Positions 1 through 5,856 of a stretch of 11,521 bases of DNA are shown here, piece by piece. Under the pieces are notes generated by a model. It saw nothing but the letters and a program-made list of their open reading frames with translations, did no database searches and was not told where the DNA came from. A program made the translations under genes and the position numbers. Each line of letters begins with the position of its first letter. Within the stretch, counting starts at the first letter, position 1. The DNA comes from Acidimicrobiales bacterium (GTDB lineage: Bacteria > Actinomycetota > Acidimicrobiia > Acidimicrobiales > Poriferisodaliceae), in contig JAHDHM010000003.1 in the NCBI GenBank assembly GCA_020631315.1, positions 1-11,521 on the forward strand, in the 5' to 3' direction.

Positions 1-228
1 GTCGACCTGGATGTTCTTGACCGAGATGTCCATGACCTCGGCCTTGTGGATCACCGGGATGACGACCTGACCGGTGAAGGTCACGACGACGTTCTTCCAC
101 TTCGAGACCACCAGGGCCTGACCCTGGGGCACCTTGCGGAACAACCGCGTGACGAGGAGCCCGACCGCTACGACGATCACCACCAAGATGGCGATCACGG
201 CACCCACCGCAGTCAGTAGTCCACTCAT
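1..228 (-). CDS. Flotillin-like SPFH protein, N-terminal part (runs off the window edge)
   Basis: Only the first 76 codons are present; the gene continues past the left edge of the window. Residues 1-27 form a single hydrophobic anchor (LLTAVGAVIAILVVIVVAV). A short basic stretch follows (RLFRK), then the start of an SPFH/band-7 domain with the motifs KVPQGQALVV and IPVIHKAEVMDISVKNIQVD, typical of bacterial flotillins (YuaG/FloT and YqiK types). Flotillins are inner-membrane scaffold proteins that assemble into microdomains. The ATG at 228 is preceded by a good ribosome binding site, AGGAG at 241-237, spaced 8 bases. It lies 82 bases downstream of a YqiJ/NfeD-like gene, the same pairing and order as yqiJ-yqiK in E. 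coli, so co-transcription is likely. The coiled-coil flotillin tail is outside the window, so the subfamily is uncertain. Confidence 0.82.
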   Translation of the reverse strand, partial: MSGLLTAVGAVIAILVVIVVAVGLLVTRLFRKVPQGQALVVSKWKNVVVTFTGQVVIPVIHKAEVMDISVKNIQVD

Positions 229-250
229 GTTCTGTTCTCCTGTCGTGTCA

Positions 251-266
251 TGACGCCCCAGCGTCA
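251..266. repeat. Perfect 6-bp-arm hairpin upstream of the flotillin ribosome binding site
   Basis: TGACGC and GCGTCA flank a four-base loop (CCCA on the plus strand). The hairpin ends about 10 bases upstream of the AGGAG of the flotillin-like gene, inside the gap between the two membrane-protein genes. It overlaps a second short palindrome, CAGATCTG, at 264-271. It could modulate translation or RNA processing between the two cistrons; there is no U-tract, so it is not a classical terminator. Confidence 0.4.
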
Positions 267-310
267 GATCTGGTGATGGTCAGGCCGGCTGCTCGTGGCG
301 GTCGGCGATG

Positions 311-919
311 TCAGCTCTCGAAGAGTTCGTCGTCGGACGCCACCGTGAAGGTGGACGCATCGGGGTCCCACGAGACGAGCCGCACTCGGTCTCCCGGTCC
401 GACATCGATGCCCGACTCGTTGCGAATGTCGACTCGCGATTCGGATCCGTCGGGCCACAGCACGTCGGCGTAGCCGAACGAGCCGTCGACCCGGCCCGAG
501 CGCACGACGGCCTCTCGACCGACGAGCTCGGCAGCGCTCGGTGCGGTGGCGGTCTCCATCATCCGTCCCACCGGACGCACGATCCGCCCACCGAGCCACA
601 CCGCGGCGACGATGGCGACGACGAAGACCCCGATCGACGCGATGACGAACGCGGCACCGGCGAGCGGCTCCAGCAGGAACAGCCCTGCCACGACGGCGAG
701 GAACCAGGCGATGGTGGAGACGACCGTGATCGCGAGCAGCGGCGGAGCGTCACCGAGGCCGACCGAATCCATGGCCTCGCCACCGACACCGTCGAGCGAA
801 TCAGCATCGGCTTCGAACAGGCCCAGCATCGAGATGAACCACGCGACGAGGGAGACGGCGAGCGGGATGAAGAACACCAACGCGACCGGAGTGGTCGCTG
901 CCTGCCAGAAGTCCGCCAT
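311..919 (-). CDS. YqiJ/NfeD-like membrane protein with C-terminal OB-fold domain
   Basis: This 202-residue protein has three predicted membrane segments, at about residues 11-34, 61-81 and 89-111. A soluble C-terminal domain follows at about residues 133-196 (from ELVGREAVVRSGRV to GPGDRVRLVSW), matching the small beta-barrel OB fold of NfeD and YqiJ proteins. Members of this family are encoded beside flotillins/SPFH proteins and are thought to work with them in membrane microdomains. Here the next gene on the same strand is flotillin-like, which supports the assignment. The acidic loop after the first membrane segment (EADADSLDG) resembles other YqiJ-type proteins in position. The ATG at 919 lacks a strong Shine-Dalgarno match, but the hydrophobic segment starts soon after it. 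Membrane topology and OB fold are clear by eye; the exact family name (YqiJ versus NfeD) is less certain. Confidence 0.75.
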   Translation of the reverse strand: MADFWQAATTPVALVFFIPLAVSLVAWFISMLGLFEADADSLDGVGGEAMDSVGLGDAPPLLAITVVSTIAWFLAVVAGLFLLEPLAGAAFVIASIGVFVVAIVAAVWLGGRIVRPVGRMMETATAPSAAELVGREAVVRSGRVDGSFGYADVLWPDGSESRVDIRNESGIDVGPGDRVRLVSWDPDASTFTVASDDELFES

Positions 920-963
920 GTCGCCTGTTCGACCCCCACGTCGCCCGTTGCATCTTCCAACGC

Positions 964-1018
964 CACGGACGGTCCACCGGTTCCCGGACGCTCATCCTTT
1001 CAGCCGCCGCCGTCCGTG
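964..1018. terminator. 9-bp perfect inverted repeat, possible terminator of the minus-strand four-gene operon
   Basis: CACGGACGG (964-972) and CCGTCCGTG (1010-1018) are perfect inverted arms around a 37-base spacer, which itself contains the short hairpin CCGG-TTC-CCGG. It lies 22 bases beyond the stop codon of the hotdog gene and 44 bases upstream of the YqiJ-like start. It may end transcription of the upstream operon, although the loop is long and no U-run follows. Confidence 0.35.
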
Positions 1019-1040
1019 ACGGGGACCTCGGGTCGAGTTC

Positions 1041-1754
1041 TCAGTGCAGTTCGACGAGTGCTCGGTGGCGGATCCGAGCGGCGACGACGCCGTCGACGAG
1101 CATGCGCAGGTCTGCGGTTGCCATCACTCCCAGCCGGTGCTCGGCGCGCTCGATCACGTCGCCCTCGACGGTCACGGTGCAGTCCGCCGGCGCAGCGCCG
1201 AGGTGACGGACGATCGACTCGGTGTGGATCCACGATCCGACCACCAAGCGCCGATGGAACAGGTGATTGGCCAGCGACACCCACGTCGCAGGAGCGACGA
1301 ACTCGTCGTGGAGCGCGAGGTCGTCACCGGCGCGCTGTGTGTAGCGCCACCAGTCCGTGCCGGGACCGACGTCGCGCGTGACCGGTTCGACCGCCTCGAT
1401 CGGTCGGGCCGGGATCGGACCCAGATCGTCGGGCAACTCACCCAGGCCGGCTCTGGCGACGGCTCGGACCTCGCCGCCGGCGACGGCCGAGATCGTGTCG
1501 CCATCGGGAGTGATCGTCAGCGGATCATCCTCGAACACGGGCGAGCGCAGCCGAACCGACGACCAGCCGTCGTCCAGGAAGGACCGAGCCCAGGCCGCAC
1601 AGGGCGGGCGCATCAGGTAGGCGTACGTGGTCACACCCGCCACGAGCGCCCGCTCGAAGCCGGCGGCCTGGGCACCCGCGTCGGTGTGGATCGGGTTCTC
1701 GGCGTGCTCTGGCAGGTTGACCGCTCGAACCGCCCACGGCTGCATCGTCGTCAC
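1041..1754 (-). CDS. MaoC-like double-hotdog protein lacking the hydratase aspartate
   Basis: This 237-residue protein begins with a GTG at 1754 that overlaps the stop codon of the upstream transporter gene in a GTGA junction, a sign of translational coupling. The N-terminal half has the hotdog signature ENPIHTDAGAQAAGF (residues 19-33), followed by ALVAGVTTYAYLM, as in MaoC-type (R)-specific enoyl-CoA hydratases. The second half (about residues 125-237) looks like a second hotdog unit. In hydratase 2 enzymes the catalytic pair is Asp and His five residues apart. Here His23 is kept but the Asp position is Ala18. Hydration of an enoyl-CoA is therefore doubtful, and a thioesterase-like or binding role is possible. 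It is the last gene of the four-gene minus-strand run, so it probably handles an acyl-thioester linked to whatever the operon imports or degrades. Fold assignment is good; function is open. Confidence 0.7.
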   Translation of the reverse strand: MTTMQPWAVRAVNLPEHAENPIHTDAGAQAAGFERALVAGVTTYAYLMRPPCAAWARSFLDDGWSSVRLRSPVFEDDPLTITPDGDTISAVAGGEVRAVARAGLGELPDDLGPIPARPIEAVEPVTRDVGPGTDWWRYTQRAGDDLALHDEFVAPATWVSLANHLFHRRLVVGSWIHTESIVRHLGAAPADCTVTVEGDVIERAEHRLGVMATADLRMLVDGVVAARIRHRALVELH

Positions 1755-2971
1755 GGCACGACCTTGGGGACGACGTCGTCGGACGCCCGACCGACCGGGA
1801 GCGCCACCACGAAGGCGGCCGCCACCACGACGATGACCGTCACGATGGTGACGGTCGTGCCGTCGGTCCGGTCTGCGAGCGCACCCGCCACGGGTGGGCC
1901 GATCAGCCCGCCGATCGCGAACGACGTGAACAGCGTGCCCATTCGCAACCCGAGCTGATCGAGACCGAACCGTCGCATCGCGAGTTCGGGTGTCACGGCG
2001 ACGAACCCGCCGTACGCAGTGCCGAGCGTCAACGCGAACACGACCAGCACGGCGTAGCGGCCGTCCGCCACGAGCCAGATGCCGTAGGCCAGCGGCTGCA
2101 GACCGAGCGCGGCGAGGTAGACACCGCCGGCGCCGACTCGGGAGGTGAGCGCGGTGAGACCCAGCCGACCGAAGATGCTGGCGAACCCGATGAGCCCGAC
2201 CAACCTCGCGGCAGCCGCTGACGTGACGCCGGCGTCCTCGGCGAAGGGCACCACGAAGGCGAACGCCACGTAGAGCCCGACCGACATGAGCGTCGCCGAC
2301 CAGAACAACGGCGCGAAGCCCGGGTCACGGAACAGGGCGCGCACGCCGGCGACGCTCGCCGACGGCGAGTCGAAACGAGGCGACGGGCCGACGAACACCG
2401 CGCCGAGAACGAAGATCACACCGGCCACGACGGCCAGCGCCGCGAACGCGAACCGCCAACCCTCGGCGTCGACCATCGCCGCCGTGCTGGGGGCGACGAT
2501 GAGGGTGCCGAGGCCGTTGCCGATCGCCATCACCCCGAGCGCCAGTGGGCGGCGGCGTACGAACAGGCGACCGATGTGTGCCGCGAGCGGCGCGACGAAC
2601 GAGCCGCCACCGACCCCGATCCCGATGCCGTAGGTGAGGTAGCCGAGCCACAGGACATCGACCTGCGCCGACACGACGAGGCCGGCAGAGAAGACCGCGC
2701 CGCCGGCGAGGACGAACCGGCGTGCACCGACGCGGTCACCGATCGGACCGGTGATGATCCCGGTGCCGAAGAAGAAGAGCAGCGTGATGCCGAAGATCAT
2801 CGCCGTCGGCCCGCGGTCGGTGCCGAAGTCCTCCGACATCGCGTCGAAGAAGGTGCCGAAGCTGTAGGCGATGCCGAACGCGACGCCGTTCACGCACGAT
2901 GCAGCGACCGTCGCCAGCCACGCGCGGCGACTGTCCGGCGCGATCGCGTCGCGCACCAGCTCGTCGAGCAT
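1751..2971 (-). CDS. MFS transporter, monocarboxylate (MCT/OFA)-like
   Basis: This 406-residue polytopic protein has about 12 hydrophobic segments in two halves separated by a loop near residues 195-215. The MFS motif A between segments 2 and 3 is visible as GPIGDRVGARR (residues 75-85). The segment 1 region (VNGVAFGIAYSFGTFFDAM) and the Gly-rich segment 4 (GIGIGVGGGSF) resemble the monocarboxylate and oxalate/formate group of the major facilitator family. A small organic acid is the likely but unproven substrate, exchanged or co-transported with protons across the cytoplasmic membrane. The ATG at 2971 was chosen; a TTG directly before it (2974) is an alternative, and neither has a strong ribosome binding site. 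It starts 19 bases after the oxidoreductase gene and its stop overlaps the start of the hotdog gene, so it is firmly part of the operon. It could be an importer or an exporter. Confidence 0.8.
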   Translation of the reverse strand: MLDELVRDAIAPDSRRAWLATVAASCVNGVAFGIAYSFGTFFDAMSEDFGTDRGPTAMIFGITLLFFFGTGIITGPIGDRVGARRFVLAGGAVFSAGLVVSAQVDVLWLGYLTYGIGIGVGGGSFVAPLAAHIGRLFVRRRPLALGVMAIGNGLGTLIVAPSTAAMVDAEGWRFAFAALAVVAGVIFVLGAVFVGPSPRFDSPSASVAGVRALFRDPGFAPLFWSATLMSVGLYVAFAFVVPFAEDAGVTSAAAARLVGLIGFASIFGRLGLTALTSRVGAGGVYLAALGLQPLAYGIWLVADGRYAVLVVFALTLGTAYGGFVAVTPELAMRRFGLDQLGLRMGTLFTSFAIGGLIGPPVAGALADRTDGTTVTIVTVIVVVAAAFVVALPVGRASDDVVPKVVP

Positions 2972-2990
2972 CAAGGGGTGATGGTGGACA

Positions 2991-3989
2991 TCACGGCGTC
3001 ACGACCAGCCGACCGATGACCTGTCGCGCTGCAAGCCGGTCGAGGCCGCCGATGACACCCTCCAGAGCGATGGTCTCGACCCACGGCGGGACGATGCGGC
3101 CCTCGAGGTACCACTGCATGAGCTCGTCATGGGCGTGCTCGATGATGTGGCGTCGGCCCGGCTGCAGATACGAACCCCAGTACACGCCGAGCACGTCGTA
3201 GTTCTTCACCAGCAGGTGGTTGCCCGGGTACTCGACGGGTCCACCGGCCGCGAAGCCGATGGGCAGGAGCCGCCCTTCCCACGCCATGACTCGCCGGGTG
3301 AGATCGCCGAGTTCGCCGCCGACGGGGTCGTACGCGACATCGATGCCGTGACCGTCGGTGAGCTCGCGGATCGTGGCTCGCAGGTCGAGCTCGCCCGACT
3401 CGACGAGCGCAGAGTCGAGCGCATGGTCGGCCCCGAGCAACATCGCGCGTTCGACCTTGTCCGCCCCGCCGGCAGTCGCGATGACCTTGGCACCGGAGGC
3501 CGCGCCGAGTTGCACGGCCGATGAACCCACGCCGCCGGCAGCTGCATGGACGAGCAGCCAGTCGCCCTCGGTCAGGCGAGCGCGGTGGAACAGCGCCACG
3601 TGCGAGGTCTGATACGTCGTGTAGAGGATCGTGGCGTGTTCGGCTGGGACGTCATCTGGAACCGGTAGGACACCGGCACCACGCAGCACGGCTTCCTCGG
3701 CGAAGCCACCGGCGCCCGGTCGGCACATGCCGACGACTCGCTGACCGACCTCGACCCCGTTGGTCCGAGATTCGAGGACGCGACCACACGCTTCGATCCC
3801 CGGGGTGAACGGCATCGGCGGCCGCTCCTGGTAGGTGCCGCGGCACTGGAGGATGTCGGCGAAGTTCACGTTCGCCGCCTCGACGGCGATCTTGACCTCA
3901 CCGGGTGCGATCTCGGGGCTCCCGAGATCGTCGACGAGGCGAAGGACGTCGCCGGGCTCGCCGTGTTCAGTGCCGTGCCAGCCGCGCAT
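2991..3989 (-). CDS. NADPH:quinone oxidoreductase-like MDR (zinc-independent alcohol dehydrogenase family) enzyme
   Basis: The 332-residue product is a medium-chain dehydrogenase/reductase. The GroES-like N-terminal domain includes ANVNFADILQCRG (about residues 39-51) and PFTPGIEACGRV. The Rossmann domain has VHAAAGGVGSSAVQLG (about residues 147-162), the NADPH-binding motif of the quinone-oxidoreductase branch. No catalytic or structural zinc cysteine cluster is visible. These enzymes reduce quinones, enones or enoyl-CoA-type double bonds with NADPH. An acryloyl-CoA reductase-like activity is within the family's range but cannot be read here. I chose the ATG at 3989 because the sequence before it has GGAG at 7 bases and because the family starts with a similar MRxW sequence. 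An upstream GTG at 4028 would add 13 unsupported residues. It lies in the middle of the minus-strand operon, between the cupin and the transporter. Confidence 0.85.
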   Translation of the reverse strand: MRGWHGTEHGEPGDVLRLVDDLGSPEIAPGEVKIAVEAANVNFADILQCRGTYQERPPMPFTPGIEACGRVLESRTNGVEVGQRVVGMCRPGAGGFAEEAVLRGAGVLPVPDDVPAEHATILYTTYQTSHVALFHRARLTEGDWLLVHAAAGGVGSSAVQLGAASGAKVIATAGGADKVERAMLLGADHALDSALVESGELDLRATIRELTDGHGIDVAYDPVGGELGDLTRRVMAWEGRLLPIGFAAGGPVEYPGNHLLVKNYDVLGVYWGSYLQPGRRHIIEHAHDELMQWYLEGRIVPPWVETIALEGVIGGLDRLAARQVIGRLVVTP

Positions 3990-4045
3990 CGGCGTCTCCG
4001 TTCTCGTCGTCGCCGAGCGCCAGGGCACGTGCGCCGCGGGTCGAT

Positions 4046-4576
4046 TCAGCCACGATGGTCGACGATCGGGCTGAGCAGTTCAAGCGGCCGCCACCGCTCC
4101 TCGGCACCGCTCCAGAATCGGCGGCCGCCCAGCTCCTCGAGCGGCTTCTCGTAGAGGTGCAGCGCTCTGGTCGGTTCGTCGATCTCGATGCGGTGCATCG
4201 TGGTGCGCTCCATCTCGACGCAGATGCCCGGCACGATGTCGACGGTGCCGCCGGCGACGGGTCGCCCGCTCTTCACACCGTGAAAGGTCGATCGCTCGCA
4301 GCCCGAGACCCCCGCCACCCAGGCTCGGACGAGATGGTCGTGGATCGGCGACCGCTCGGCACCGCGAGAGGAGTTGAGGTACAGCGTCAAGCCACCCTTG
4401 ACGGTGACCAACCGGTGCAGACAGCTCTTCGGTCCCGACTCGGGAGGAGCGAACCGGTCGTCGGCCCATCCCTCGAGGTCAGCCAACTGGTTGATCGCTC
4501 GTCGAACCCGCGCACCGTCGATGTTGCGGCAGGCATTGACGATGCGTTCGGCGTGCTCGATCGGATCCTCGCTCAT
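4046..4576 (-). CDS. Cysteine-dioxygenase-like cupin (thiol dioxygenase family)
   Basis: This 176-residue single-domain cupin shows the three-histidine iron site of thiol dioxygenases: His79 and His81 in SPIHDH, and His128 in TTMHRIEI. ALHLY (Tyr142) follows at the place of the conserved tyrosine of cysteine dioxygenase. The family oxidises a thiol such as cysteine or 3-mercaptopropionate to the sulfinic acid with O2 and ferrous iron. After HDH the sequence runs LVRAWVAGVSG, so the cross-link cysteine of the mammalian enzyme is not present. A tryptophan near that place recalls the bacterial branch of uncharacterised metal-dependent double-stranded beta-helix proteins, so the substrate may not be cysteine. 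The ATG at 4576 is preferred over a start at 4615, because the extra 13 residues would overlap the divergent neighbour and look unlike the family. It is the first gene of the four-gene operon. Confidence 0.75.
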   Translation of the reverse strand: MSEDPIEHAERIVNACRNIDGARVRRAINQLADLEGWADDRFAPPESGPKSCLHRLVTVKGGLTLYLNSSRGAERSPIHDHLVRAWVAGVSGCERSTFHGVKSGRPVAGGTVDIVPGICVEMERTTMHRIEIDEPTRALHLYEKPLEELGGRRFWSGAEERWRPLELLSPIVDHRG

Positions 4577-4599
4577 CAGAACTGACAGTGTGGTGGGCG

Positions 4600-5808
4600 A
4601 TGGGACGCTCCACACAGCCGAGGACCGCCGGGCCGACCCTCGACGACGTGGTCGAGATCGGTCGGGTCGAGCCGTTCAGCCAGGTCGACGACGTGTTCTC
4701 CCGCTCGATGTGGGACCCGGAGATCGCGACCGAGCAGGCCGGCACGTTCTTCGCCACCTACCGCCGCCCGCTCGACACGTGGCGCAAGGCGAAGGGCTTC
4801 ACCCAGCGGGACTATGCGCTGCGCAATGCCTCGTGGCACGTCGCCGACGTGTTCGCCGAGATGTTCGAGGCGGACGATCGACGGGACGGCTTCCTGGACC
4901 CGCTGTCGATGCTGCGCGAGAGCGCCACCGAGCGGGTCGACCTCGGCGACGAGACCGCGGCCGCAGGACACGTGAAGCATGCAGCGAAGCTCTTCGGCGC
5001 CGACGACGTCGGCATCACCGCGACCGACGAACGCTGGATCTATTCGGAGCGCTTCAGTGCCGCGACCGGCGGACCCAAGCCGAACGAGATCGGCGACGGC
5101 CTGAACCACGTGATCGTGATCGCCCAACGCATGGACGAAGGTCTGATCGAGACCGCACCCAGCGCTCTGGCCGGCACCGCGACGGGCCTGGGCTACTCCA
5201 AGGACGCCACCGTCCTGCTGGGCGTCGCCCAGTTCATCCGCAACCTCGGTTACCGCGCCGTGCCGTCCATGAACGACACCGCGCTCGCCATCCCGCTCGC
5301 GATCTCCGCGGGGCTCGGCGAGTACGCCCGCAACGGGCTGGTGATCCATCCCGAGTTCGGTCCGAGCTTCAGGATCGGGAAGATCTTCACCGACCTGCCG
5401 CTGGCGCACGACGCGCCGATCGACACCGGCGTCGCCAGGTTCTGCGACACCTGCACCCGGTGCGCCGACGCGTGCCCGGCATCGGCCATCCCCCACGGGA
5501 GGCCGACGGCGGAGCCGCTCAACCGCTCGAGCATCCGCGGCGTCACCAAGTGGTCGGTCGACGGCGAGGCCTGCTTCGGCTACTGGACGAAGATCAACAG
5601 CGACTGCGCCGTGTGCATCCGGGTCTGCCCGTACACACGCGGCGACAGCCGACAGGACCAGCTGTGGCGGCGTCTCGCCGGAAGCCGAGCCCGACGTGTC
5701 GCTTCGTGGTGGCACGACCGTGCCGGAGGCGGGAAGCGCCGGCGCTCGGACGACTGGTGGGGCAGCGCGCCAACACCCGTCGAGATCTCCCGGAAGCCGC
5801 CGGCGTAG
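4600..5808 (+). CDS. Reductive-dehalogenase-like corrinoid/iron-sulfur protein, no Tat signal
   Basis: The product (402 residues from the ATG at 4600; a GTG at 4588 would add four) matches the reductive dehalogenase core from end to end. It has FSRSMWDPE near the N-terminus, then GFTQRDYALRNASWHV and LFGADDVGITATDERWIYS, the last carrying a candidate catalytic Tyr148. Further on are GLGEYARNGLVIHPEFGPSFR and FTDLPL of the cobalamin-binding region. Two 4Fe-4S motifs follow: CX2CX2CX3CP (Cys282, 285, 288, 292) and CX10CX2CX3CP (Cys325, 336, 339, 343). There is no twin-arginine signal peptide and no rdhB anchor gene, and no reductase domain is fused, unlike the roughly 700-residue catabolic enzymes. 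It should therefore be cytoplasmic and depend on a separate electron donor. The last 50 residues are rich in Arg and Trp. Epoxyqueuosine reductase is a distant relative but fits less well. The halogenated substrate is unknown, and true dehalogenation is inferred only from family. Confidence 0.82.
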   Translation: MGRSTQPRTAGPTLDDVVEIGRVEPFSQVDDVFSRSMWDPEIATEQAGTFFATYRRPLDTWRKAKGFTQRDYALRNASWHVADVFAEMFEADDRRDGFLDPLSMLRESATERVDLGDETAAAGHVKHAAKLFGADDVGITATDERWIYSERFSAATGGPKPNEIGDGLNHVIVIAQRMDEGLIETAPSALAGTATGLGYSKDATVLLGVAQFIRNLGYRAVPSMNDTALAIPLAISAGLGEYARNGLVIHPEFGPSFRIGKIFTDLPLAHDAPIDTGVARFCDTCTRCADACPASAIPHGRPTAEPLNRSSIRGVTKWSVDGEACFGYWTKINSDCAVCIRVCPYTRGDSRQDQLWRRLAGSRARRVASWWHDRAGGGKRRRSDDWWGSAPTPVEISRKPPA

Positions 5809-5856
5809 TTCGCGAACCGAACCGGGTCTTGTCGAACGGCCCACCGATGAGGGAAC

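Noticed and set aside
308..1381. A 357-codon plus-strand frame across the YqiJ-like gene and the hotdog gene.
   Set aside because: The product is Arg/Asp-rich without motifs, and it runs antisense to two genes with membrane segments or a hotdog signature.
4600..5808. Epoxyqueuosine reductase (QueG) as the identity of the iron-sulfur protein.
   Set aside because: QueG is the nearest other family with this cluster arrangement. The N-terminal FSRxxWDPE, GFTQRDYALRNASWHV and DERWIYS stretches and the FTDLPL context fit RdhA proteins better, and no queuosine gene is nearby.
5809..5856. A LexA/SOS box upstream of dinB.
   Set aside because: No actinobacterial SOS-box-like palindrome could be seen in the 48-base gap.
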